64,000 nucleotides of DNA, taken from the NCBI RefSeq assembly GCF_004016445.2, contig NZ_SADT02000007.1:501958-565957 (forward strand), written 5' to 3'. Both the position numbers and the translations under genes were made by a program. The notes below the pieces were generated by a model. The model saw only the letters and a list, made by a program, of their open reading frames with translations. It was not told the origin of the DNA and made no database searches. This document shows, one piece after another, positions 35,349 to 42,829 of this stretch; the stretch's first letter is position 1, and every line of letters begins with the position of its first letter. The DNA is from Mesorhizobium sp. M2E.F.Ca.ET.219.01.1.1 (GTDB lineage: Bacteria > Pseudomonadota > Alphaproteobacteria > Rhizobiales > Rhizobiaceae).

Positions 35349-36269
35349 CTACTCCGCCGCGAGCTGATCCGCCACGCCATACGTCGCGCGGTAAAGCGCG
35401 CGCTGGCGGTTGAGCGCCACCATGGTGTTGCGCAACAGGATCGCGACCGTGAGCGGGCCGACGCCGCCCGGCACCGGCGTGATCCAGGACGCCACTTCCT
35501 TGACGCTGTCGGTATCGACGTCGCCGACGATACGGGTTTCGCCGGCGGGTCCGACTTCCGAGTTGATGCCGATGTCGATGACGGCAGCGCCCGGCTTGAC
35601 CATGTCGGCTTTGATCAACCGCGGCTTGCCGACCGCGACGAACAGCGCGTCGGCACGCCGTGCATGCGCGGCCACCGAGCGCGTCATGTGGTGGCAGACC
35701 GTCACTGTCGCCCCCTCGCTCATCAGCAGGAAGGCGATCGGCTTGCCGACGATCTCGGAATGGCCGACGACCACAACCTCCAGCCCTTTCAAATCGAGGC
35801 CGGTCTCCTTCAGCAACTCGACCGAAGCGGCCGCCGTGCAGGGCGCCAGATCGAGCTGGTTGTAGACGATGTTGCCGATCGAGGCCGGGTGCATGCCCTC
35901 GACATCCTTAAGCGGATGCACCGCTGCCTGCAGCGTCTTGATCGGGATATGCGCCGGGACCGGCCGCTGGATGATGATGCCGGTGACGCGCGGGTCGGCG
36001 TTGAGGCCGTGGATCGCCGCTTCCAACTCGCCGGCGGTGATGTCGGCGGCGAAGCGACGCTCCTCGAAGCCGATGCCGGCAAGAGCGGCCTTGGCGCGCT
36101 GGTTGCGCACATAGACGTCGACCGCTTCGGTATCCCCGACGGTGATCGAAACCAGCTTCGGCGGAAAGCCCTCGGCCGCAGCAATCGCTGCGTCCTCGCG
36201 CACCGAAGCGATGATGCGCTGGGCGACCGGGCCACCTTTCAGGTAGCGGCTGTCGTCGGTCCGGGTCAT
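35349..36269 (-). CDS. folD: FolD-like methylenetetrahydrofolate dehydrogenase paralogue
   Basis: 306 residues from ATG 36269, which has AGAGGTG upstream. Overall it is a clear FolD: TPVPGGVGPLTVAILL, the NADP-site VVVVGHSEIVGKPIAFLL and GIIIQRPVPAHI. Two active-site positions differ: the YVxxK motif reads YVRNQ (Gln57 instead of the catalytic Lys), and KDVDG reads KDVEG (Glu124). In the human homologue the equivalent Lys is needed for cyclohydrolase activity. This protein may therefore be a dehydrogenase only, or use a different substrate. It converges on glcF. Confidence 0.85.
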   Translation of the reverse strand: MTRTDDSRYLKGGPVAQRIIASVREDAAIAAAEGFPPKLVSITVGDTEAVDVYVRNQRAKAALAGIGFEERRFAADITAGELEAAIHGLNADPRVTGIIIQRPVPAHIPIKTLQAAVHPLKDVEGMHPASIGNIVYNQLDLAPCTAAASVELLKETGLDLKGLEVVVVGHSEIVGKPIAFLLMSEGATVTVCHHMTRSVAAHARRADALFVAVGKPRLIKADMVKPGAAVIDIGINSEVGPAGETRIVGDVDTDSVKEVASWITPVPGGVGPLTVAILLRNTMVALNRQRALYRATYGVADQLAAE

Positions 36270-36422
36270 GGCTGGCACCTCTGCCTTCTGAAGCAATTCA
36301 AGGAAAAGCGCGTAAGCGGCGTTGCGTCCGGAATTGCGTGACTATCAGGATTTGTGCACTGCAATAGCAGAGGAGCGCCGGGAAATCAGCCCCGAAAGCG
36401 AAACCGCCTGCTTTTGGGGCGA

Positions 36423-36527
36423 CCTAAAGCGCGTCGCGATCTTTCAGATTCGCTCCATGCGCTTTAGGTTTTTGGTTTTACGCATGTCTTTATCCCGAAA
36501 CCGGTTCCCACTTTCGGGAGACATGCT
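36423..36527. repeat. 105-bp dispersed intergenic repeat, copy 2 (inverted)
   Basis: Reverse complement of the element at 10531-10634, nearly identical at both ends. Located 154 bp upstream of the folD start. Confidence 0.85.
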
Positions 36528-36560
36528 CTAGCGCGCCATGCGTCAAAGAAAACGCAAAAA

Positions 36561-36597
36561 CGAAAAGGGCAGCGCGGTTGCCCACGCTGCCCTTTCG
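36561..36597 (-). terminator. Probable terminator of the L,D-transpeptidase gene
   Basis: A 13-bp stem with one bulge (36561-36574 / 36585-36597) around a 10-nt loop. On the minus strand it is followed shortly by T-rich sequence (TTTTTGCGTTTTC). It lies about 145 bp after the stop of the minus-strand gene. Confidence 0.6.
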
Positions 36598-36740
36598 TGA
36601 CCGGCCGTATCCCCACACGGCCCGTCCCCCGTAAACTCTGACGCCGGTTTAAGCACATCCCGAAGGATCGCACTATGACTTGTCGGCAACAGCATCGAAC
36701 CAAAAAGTGCTGCGCCGTCTAACCGGTCGATTCGCTGCGG

Positions 36741-37481
36741 CTATATCACCTCGACGGTGGTTCCGACATTCACGCGCTCGTAAAGGTCGACGACATCCTC
36801 ATTGCGCATGCGGATGCAGCCGGAAGACACCGCGCCGCCGATCGTCCATGGCTGGTTGGTGCCGTGGATGCGATATTCAGTGGTGCCGAGATAGAGCGCG
36901 CGCGCGCCAAGCGGGTTCTCGATGCCGCCGGCGAGATAGGTCGGCAGGTAACGGCCCTTGGCCGCCTCGCGCTTGATCATCTCCGCCGGCGGCCGCCAAT
37001 CCGGCCACTCGCGCTTGTTGGTGATCTTGTGCGTGCCCGACCATTCGAAGCCCGGCTTGCCGGTGCCCACGCCATAGCGCCGCGCCTTGCCGTTCTTCTC
37101 GACCAGGTAGAGGAAATTCTGGTGCGTATCGATGACGATGGTGCCCGGCTTCGCCGGCCCGTCATAGGCGACTTCCTGCGGCAGATAGATCGGGTTGATC
37201 TGCGGCCGCATCACCATGCGTCTGGCAGGCTGCTGCACGGCCGCCGTCTTCTGCCGGTCGGGCTGCGCCTGGAACAGGCGCTGCAGCGGCTGCTGCGTCG
37301 CCTGCCGGGCCGGCCGCACGATGCCCGGCGCATGGCCAAGCTGCAGCACCCAGGGCGCCGAAAGGTCGGGGCTCACCGTCACCGGCGGCATATCGGCATA
37401 GCGGTCATTGGCAAGGGTAGTCGTGGCGCCGGCGGCAAGGATCGCCGCGGCACCAAGCAGGGAACAGAACGCTGTCTTCAT
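36741..37481 (-). CDS. L,D-transpeptidase (YkuD family), secreted
   Basis: 246 residues. An N-terminal signal peptide (about 1-24, FCSLLGAAAILAAGATTTLA) targets it to the periplasm; a Gln/Pro-rich linker precedes the YkuD domain (about 115-246), which ends with the catalytic motif IHGTNQPWTIGGAVSSGCIRM (His and Cys present). Such enzymes form 3-3 peptidoglycan cross-links or attach proteins to the wall; rhizobia carry several. Monocistronic by position. Confidence 0.92.
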   Translation of the reverse strand: MKTAFCSLLGAAAILAAGATTTLANDRYADMPPVTVSPDLSAPWVLQLGHAPGIVRPARQATQQPLQRLFQAQPDRQKTAAVQQPARRMVMRPQINPIYLPQEVAYDGPAKPGTIVIDTHQNFLYLVEKNGKARRYGVGTGKPGFEWSGTHKITNKREWPDWRPPAEMIKREAAKGRYLPTYLAGGIENPLGARALYLGTTEYRIHGTNQPWTIGGAVSSGCIRMRNEDVVDLYERVNVGTTVEVI

Positions 37482-37681
37482 CGGAACGCACCTTGATCGT
37501 CAAACTCGTGCCGAGAGCGGAGGGCCCTTCGGTTGCGCGATCCTTGGCGCGTAGCGGCAAGCAAAACATGAATCGGAATGCGTAAAATGCCACTTTGTCA
37601 GTAAACCTTTTGGTGTGGTTACCGGCCGGTTCAGGAATCTGGTAAAGCCACGGTAAAACCAGCGCGGAAGCGCATTAACGA

Positions 37682-38335
37682 ATGGATTTGGTAGCGATGG
37701 CGACTGAAAATGCCGGCATTCTCGACGGCCCTGACGGCAAGGCGCGCTGCTTCTGGCACGGCAATTTACCGGACTATCTCCACTATCACGACCAGGAATG
37801 GGGCCGCCCGGTAACGGATGATCGCCGGCTGTTCGAAAAGATCTGCCTCGAAGGCTTCCAGTCCGGCCTGTCGTGGCTCACCATCCTGCGCAAGCGCGAG
37901 AATTTTCGCGAGGCCTTCGCCGGTTTCGACTTCGACAAGGTGGCGGCGTTCACCGACGCGGATGTCGAGCGCCTGCTCGGCAATGCCGGCATCATCCGCC
38001 ATCGAGGCAAGATCGTGTCGACCATCAACAACGCCAAACGCGCCCGCGAGATGGCCGACGAGTTCGGCTCTTTAGCCGCCTGGTTCTGGAAGTTTGAACC
38101 GGGCCCGGACGAGCGTCCGGAAATCGTCGACCTCGCGCATCTGCGCGCCAATCCGACGACGGCCGTGTCGGTCAGGATATCGAAGGAATTGAAGAAGCGC
38201 GGCTGGAGCTTTGTTGGCCCAACGACGGTCTACGCCTTCATGCAGGCGATGGGCCTAGTCAACGACCATCTCGAAGGCTGCTATTGCAGGGCGGAGGTGG
38301 AGAAAGAGCGCAAGAAGCTGAAAAGGCCGAGGTAG
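37682..38335 (+). CDS. tag: DNA-3-methyladenine glycosylase I
   Basis: 217 residues. Tag landmarks: RCFWHGNLPDYLHYHDQEWGRPVTDD, GFQSGLSWLTILRKRENFREAFAGFD, and a C-terminal FVGPTTVYAFMQAMGLVNDH with the zinc-binding Cys/His residues (CFWH, H...CYC). It excises 3-methyladenine from alkylated DNA. ATG 37697 (MATENAG) is an alternative start. A 56-bp two-hairpin repeat starts 6 bp past the stop and may act as terminator. Confidence 0.95.
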   Translation: MDLVAMATENAGILDGPDGKARCFWHGNLPDYLHYHDQEWGRPVTDDRRLFEKICLEGFQSGLSWLTILRKRENFREAFAGFDFDKVAAFTDADVERLLGNAGIIRHRGKIVSTINNAKRAREMADEFGSLAAWFWKFEPGPDERPEIVDLAHLRANPTTAVSVRISKELKKRGWSFVGPTTVYAFMQAMGLVNDHLEGCYCRAEVEKERKKLKRPR

Positions 38336-38341
38336 CACCTT

Positions 38342-38397
38342 TCCTTCTCCCCGTTCCACGGGGAGAAGGTGCCCGAAGGGCGGATGAGGGGCAGCGC
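38342..38397 (+). repeat. 56-bp two-hairpin repeat, direct copy 1
   Basis: Perfect 12-bp stem CCTTCTCCCCGT / ACGGGGAGAAGG with loop TCC, then GCCC-GAA-GGGC. Identical over 56 bp to 38939-38994. Confidence 0.9.
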
Positions 38398-38428
38398 CGG
38401 CCTTCGAGATTTCTCGGTAGACGTCGGC

Positions 38429-38653
38429 TCAAACGCTGCTGGCGCCTGCCAAAAACAGTCCGGCCAGGATTGCCGCCACCGCCGCGAAAGCCGGGTAGAT
38501 CACCAGCAGGCCCGTCACCAGCGCGTCGCGCGCGCTCGGCTTGGCCGCAACCTCGAACGGCCCGGCCGGCTGCTGCGCCGGCTTGAGCGCCGGAACCCCG
38601 GCAGGCCTCAGCCTTGCGGTCTCGTTCTCGATGATGTCTTCAGCCGTCGTCAT
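38429..38653 (-). CDS. Small single-helix membrane protein, hypothetical
   Basis: 74 residues: a polar, Pro/Ala-rich N-terminus (MTTAEDIIENETARLRPAG) and one C-terminal hydrophobic helix (ALVTGLLVIYPAFAAVAAILAGLFLAG). No family recognised. It sits between two copies of the 56-bp repeat. The clean helix and typical codon use make it plausible, but it could be a chance frame. Confidence 0.5.
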   Translation of the reverse strand: MTTAEDIIENETARLRPAGVPALKPAQQPAGPFEVAAKPSARDALVTGLLVIYPAFAAVAAILAGLFLAGASSV

Positions 38654-38818
38654 GGCCCCGAACCCCTTGTTTCGGCGGGCTTTATGGTCGCGGATTGTGT
38701 CGGCAGCATGCCGCGCTGGTGGCGGAATTGTTTCGTTTTTGGTGTGGTTTGTTTCGAGAGGTGGGCTGGAACCTCAAAATACCCGAAACCAAGACCGACG
38801 CTAATCTTCGCCGCTCGG

Positions 38819-38873
38819 CGCTGCCCCTCATCGCCCTGCCGGGCACTTCTCCCCGTATAGTAACGGGGAGAAG
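38819..38873 (-). repeat. Two-hairpin repeat, inverted copy
   Basis: Inverse orientation to the 56-bp copies around it. Stem CTTCTCCCCGT / ACGGGGAGAAG with a longer 6-nt loop (ATAGTA), preceded by GCCC-tgcc-GGGC. Confidence 0.8.
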
Positions 38874-38938
38874 GACGCTGCCGCCGTGGTTTTCGCCAAT
38901 CACCCGCGCCGGAGCTGTCGCGCCAGCGCCGAGGCTCC

Positions 38939-38994
38939 TCCTTCTCCCCGTTCCACGGGGAGAAGGTGCCCGAAGGGCGGATGAGGGGCAGCGC
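38939..38994 (+). repeat. 56-bp two-hairpin repeat, direct copy 2
   Basis: Identical to 38342-38397 and in the same orientation, 597 bp away; together with the inverted copy between them they fill most of the tag-hisS gap. Confidence 0.9.
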
Positions 38995-39116
38995 GGCGCT
39001 TGCGACTTAGGCTGCAAACCCTTGCCGCACCAAGCAGCATCGGTTAGGACACGCGCGCCTTGGAAATAGGAAATTTCCTATCCATAGCGAGCCACGAAAC
39101 ACTGAGTACCGATCCA

Positions 39117-40631
39117 ATGGCCGACAAATCCGAAAAGACGAAAGCGCGTTTGCCGCGCGGTTTTGCCGACCGCAGCGCCGAAGACATCCGCGCCGTCGAG
39201 AAGATGATGGCGACCATCCGCTCGGTCTATGAGCTTTACGGCTTTGAGCCCGTCGACCAGCCGATGATCGAATACACCGATGCTTTGGGCAAATTCCTGC
39301 CCGACCAGGACCGGCCGAACGAAGGCGTGTTCTCCTTCCAGGACGACGACGACCAGTGGCTGTCGCTGCGCTACGACCTGACCGCACCGACGGCGCGCTT
39401 TGTCGCGGAAAATTTCGACAAGCTGCCGAAACCCTATCGTAGCTACCGTTCCGGCTGGGTGTTCCGCAACGAGAAGCCCGGCCCCGGCCGCTTCCGCCAG
39501 TTCATGCAGTTCGACGCCGACACGATCGGGACGCCGGGCGTCGCGGCTGACGCCGAGATGGCGATGATGATGGCCGACGTCATGGAAGCGCTCGGCATCA
39601 AGCGCGGCGACTATGTCATCCGCGTCAACAACCGCAAGGTGCTCGACGGCGTGCTCGAGGCGATAGGCCTCGGCGGCGACGAGAACATCGGGCGCAGATT
39701 GCAGGTGCTGCGGGCCATCGACAAGCTGGACAAGTTTGGACCGCAGGGTGTGAAACTCTTGCTTGGCAAGGGTCGTTGGGATGGCGGCAAGGAAGGCGAG
39801 GGTGATTTCACCAAGGGAGCTGGCCTAGACGATGTCCAAATTGAGGCCGTTCTTTTCGCGACTGCGAAGCCAGATCGGGCCAGCGAAGGCCATCAGGATT
39901 CGGCTGTTCGTGCGAGCCAATTCTTCAATGACGGTCTGGCTGAATTGTCGACAATTGAAGCTTTGGTTAGGGCCGCCGGCTACGGGGAAGATCGCATAGT
40001 GATGGACCGTTCCGTCGTCCGCGGCCTCGAATATTACACCGGCCCTGTCTTCGAGGCCGAGCTCCTGGCCGAGATCCCCAATGACGAAGGCCAGATCGTG
40101 CGCTTCGGCTCGGTCGGCGGCGGCGGGCGCTATGACGGGCTGGTCTCGCGCTTCCGCGGGGAGCCGGTGCCGGCGACCGGCTTCTCGATCGGCGTCTCGC
40201 GGCTGATGACGGCGCTGAAGAACCTCGGCAAGCTGGATACCTCTGATGTCATCGCGCCGGTCGTCGTGCTGGTCATGGACAGGGACACCGAAAGCCTCGG
40301 CCGCTACCAGAAGATGGTCGCCGACCTGCGCGCCGCCGGCATCCGCTCGGAAATGTATCTCGGCGGCGCCGGCATGAAGGCGCAGCTCAAATATGCCGAC
40401 CGCCGCGGCAGCCCGGTGGCGATCATCCAGGGCGGCGACGAGCGCGCCAAGGGCGAGGTGCAGATCAAGGACCTCATCGAAGGCGCGCGCATGTCGGCCG
40501 AGATCACCGACAATGCCGAATGGCGCGCCGCAAGGCCGGCGCAGGTCACGGTGGCGGAGGGTGACCTGGTGGCTGAGGTGAAGAAGATTCTGGCGGCGCA
40601 GGCGGCCGACCGCACAAAGGGTGGCGCTTGA
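39117..40631 (+). CDS. hisS: Histidyl-tRNA synthetase
   Basis: 504 residues from ATG 39117 (MADKSEKTKARLPRGFADR). Class II features: motif 1 (MIEYTDALGKFLPDQ), motif 2 (YRSGWVFRNEKPGPGRFRQFMQFD), the His-specific VVRGLEYYTGPVFEAEL and motif 3 GGGRYDGLVSRF ... FSIGVSRL, then an anticodon-binding domain. It charges tRNA-His. The segment about 39735-39990 (insertion domain) uses noticeably more A/T-ending codons than the rest. It is followed by hisZ and hisG, the rhizobial hisSZG order. Confidence 0.95.
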   Translation: MADKSEKTKARLPRGFADRSAEDIRAVEKMMATIRSVYELYGFEPVDQPMIEYTDALGKFLPDQDRPNEGVFSFQDDDDQWLSLRYDLTAPTARFVAENFDKLPKPYRSYRSGWVFRNEKPGPGRFRQFMQFDADTIGTPGVAADAEMAMMMADVMEALGIKRGDYVIRVNNRKVLDGVLEAIGLGGDENIGRRLQVLRAIDKLDKFGPQGVKLLLGKGRWDGGKEGEGDFTKGAGLDDVQIEAVLFATAKPDRASEGHQDSAVRASQFFNDGLAELSTIEALVRAAGYGEDRIVMDRSVVRGLEYYTGPVFEAELLAEIPNDEGQIVRFGSVGGGGRYDGLVSRFRGEPVPATGFSIGVSRLMTALKNLGKLDTSDVIAPVVVLVMDRDTESLGRYQKMVADLRAAGIRSEMYLGGAGMKAQLKYADRRGSPVAIIQGGDERAKGEVQIKDLIEGARMSAEITDNAEWRAARPAQVTVAEGDLVAEVKKILAAQAADRTKGGA

Positions 40632-40790
40632 GCCCCCCTCTCTGGCCTGCCGGCCATCTCCCCCTCAAGGGGGGAGATTGGATGTCGCGACGGCTTTCGC
40701 CAATTTTCAACGTTGCAGGAGGAGGCGCGGCGCTCAAACTGCAAATCTCCCCCCTTGAGGGGGAGATGTCCGGCAGGACAGAGAGGGGGG
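40632..40790. repeat. Inverted pair of two-hairpin repeats between hisS and hisZ
   Basis: Units 40632-40679 and 40743-40790 are reverse complements. The inner stem is GGCC / GGCC in the first and GTCC / GGAC in the second, a paired change that keeps the hairpin. Confidence 0.85.
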
Positions 40791-40809
40791 CCTCGCGCCC
40801 AACCTATCC

Positions 40810-41928
40810 ATGACCTCCCGCCCCGCCATCGCCGCCGACATTGCAAAACTCTTCGCCACCCGCGACACGCATCCCGTCGAGGTCGCCGTGCTGCAGCCGG
40901 CCGATCCGTTTCTCGACATGGCGGGCGAAGACCTGCGCCGACGCATCTTCCTCACCGAGAGCGAGACCGGCAAGACTTTGTGCCTGCGGCCCGAATTCAC
41001 CATTCCCGTTTGCCTCGACCACATTACCAGCCAGGCCGGCACGCCGCGCCGCTATTCTTACCTGGGCGAAGTGTTCCGCCAGCGTCGCGAAGGCGGCAAC
41101 GAGTTCTTCCAGGCCGGTATCGAGGACCTCGGCGATCGCGACACGGCCGCCACCGATGCCCGCTCGCTGGCCGACGCGCATGCGCTGCTGTCTTTGGTGC
41201 TGCCCGGAAAGGCGCTCGCCATCACGCTTGGCGACCAGACCCTGTTCGAGGCGGTGCTGGCGGCGCTCGGCCTGCCGCGCGGCTGGCGCATGCGCCTCGC
41301 CCGTGCCTTCGGCTCGGCGCCGACGCTGGAAGCGGCCCTTGCCGATCTCGCCAATCCGCCGCGCAACAGCCAGCTGTCCGGTCCGGTTGCCTTGCTGGTG
41401 CTCGACGGCGATGCGGAAGGCCTCGCCGCGCACATTGCCGAAGGCATGGAGGAGGCCGGTCTGTCGGCTTCCGGCGGCCGCGCGCCCGCCGACATTGCGC
41501 GCAGGCTGATCGAGAAGGCGCAGTTGCGCAGCGTGCGCCTGTCCGATGACGCCTTTTCGGCGCTGAAGGGTTTTCTCGAGATCGACGTCGCGCTCAGCGG
41601 CGCGACCGCGGCGCTGGAAAAATTCGCCGCCGGTGCCGGCCTGTCGCTAGGACCGGCGCTGGAGAATTTCGCCGCCCGCGCCAAGGCGATCGAGGCGCAT
41701 GGCCTGCCTGCGGCGCAGATCCGTTACGACGCCGCCTTCGGCCGTCCGCTCGACTATTATACCGGCCTCGTCTTCGAGATCGCTGTCCAGGGAGGCGATC
41801 GCCCGCTGGCCGGCGGCGGCCGTTACGATCGGTTGCTGACGCTGCTCGGAGCAAAAAAGCCCATCCCCGGCGTCGGCTTCTCGGTCTGGCTCGACCGCAT
41901 CGAAGCCTTGCGGGAGGCAGCGCAATGA
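40810..41928 (+). CDS. hisZ: ATP phosphoribosyltransferase regulatory subunit
   Basis: 372 residues, a HisRS-like fold lacking the anticodon domain (FLTESETGKTLCLRPEFTIPVCLDH, YLGEVFRQRREGGNEFFQAGIEDLG, LDYYTGLVFE, GGGRYDRLLTLLG). HisZ is required for activity and histidine feedback of the short-form HisG, which follows with an ATGA overlap (41925-41928). The first step of histidine synthesis is thus encoded as a coupled pair. Confidence 0.95.
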   Translation: MTSRPAIAADIAKLFATRDTHPVEVAVLQPADPFLDMAGEDLRRRIFLTESETGKTLCLRPEFTIPVCLDHITSQAGTPRRYSYLGEVFRQRREGGNEFFQAGIEDLGDRDTAATDARSLADAHALLSLVLPGKALAITLGDQTLFEAVLAALGLPRGWRMRLARAFGSAPTLEAALADLANPPRNSQLSGPVALLVLDGDAEGLAAHIAEGMEEAGLSASGGRAPADIARRLIEKAQLRSVRLSDDAFSALKGFLEIDVALSGATAALEKFAAGAGLSLGPALENFAARAKAIEAHGLPAAQIRYDAAFGRPLDYYTGLVFEIAVQGGDRPLAGGGRYDRLLTLLGAKKPIPGVGFSVWLDRIEALREAAQ

Positions 41929-42623
41929 TCACGCTGGCGATCCCGTCAAAAGGCCGTCTCAAGGAACAGTCTCTCGAAGTGTTGGCCAAGGCTGGCCTTG
42001 CCGTCACCCTGCCGGAGGACAACCGCAAATACCGCGCCCGCATCGACGGGCTCGACAATGTCGAAGTGGCCTTTCTCTCGGCTTCCGAGATCGCCGGCGA
42101 GATCGGGCAAGGGTCGGTCGATCTCGGCATCACCGGCGAGGATCTGCTGCGCGAGAACCTCGCCGATTGGGAGGCCCGCGCCGAGATCGTCGCGCGCCTC
42201 GGCTTCGGCCATGCCGACGTCGTGGTCGCGGTGCCCGACATCTGGCTCGATGTCGATACCATGGCCGACCTCGATGACGTCGCCGCCGATTTCCGCCAGC
42301 GCCACGGCAGGCGGCTCAGGATCGCCACCAAATACTGGCGGCTGACGCAGCAGTTCTTTTCGCTCAAGCACGGCATCCAGGTCTATCGTATCGTCGAAAG
42401 TCTCGGCGCCACCGAAGGCGCGCCGGCGGCAGGGCTCGCGGACGTCATTGTCGACATCACCACCACCGGCTCGACGCTGCGCGCCAACCACCTCAAGGTG
42501 CTGGGCGACGGGGTGATCCTCAAGTCTCAGGCCTGTCTGGTCGCGTCCAGGAAGCAGCGTGATGCGGTGGATGAAGAGCAGGTGCGTGATATCGCCGCGA
42601 AGATGTCAGCGATAACGGAGTAG
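41925..42623 (+). CDS. hisG: ATP phosphoribosyltransferase, short form
   Basis: 232 residues. Short-form HisG without the C-terminal regulatory domain, consistent with adjacent hisZ. Visible: LAIPSKGRLKEQSLEVLAKAG, DLGITGEDLLREN and the PRPP-binding DIVDIT-type loop (VDITTTGSTLRANHLK). It condenses ATP and PRPP in the first step of histidine synthesis. Its ATG overlaps the hisZ stop. Confidence 0.96.
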   Translation: MITLAIPSKGRLKEQSLEVLAKAGLAVTLPEDNRKYRARIDGLDNVEVAFLSASEIAGEIGQGSVDLGITGEDLLRENLADWEARAEIVARLGFGHADVVVAVPDIWLDVDTMADLDDVAADFRQRHGRRLRIATKYWRLTQQFFSLKHGIQVYRIVESLGATEGAPAAGLADVIVDITTTGSTLRANHLKVLGDGVILKSQACLVASRKQRDAVDEEQVRDIAAKMSAITE

Positions 42624-42631
42624 CGTCGGCG

Positions 42632-42757
42632 CTCCCCCTCATCCGACCGCTTCGCGGCCACCTTCTCCCCGACGGGGAGAAGAGGTAAGCGCCGGCGCCG
42701 ACAGTCTCCTCTCCCATCGGGAAGAGGTCAGCCGAGCGAAGCGGAGGCTGGGCGAGG
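42632..42757. repeat. Inverted pair of two-hairpin repeats after hisG
   Basis: Left unit (42632-42690) has CCGCTTCGCGG and TTCTCCCC-gac-GGGGAGAA stems; right unit (about 42706-42757) is a degenerate reverse complement. Closely related to the pair after glcF. Confidence 0.7.
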
Positions 42758-42829
42758 GTCAGTACCTTCGGCGGGTTTCCACCGCTCTTGCAGGCTGATA
42801 GTCTCAATCATCCCGGGGAGGAGACGGCG

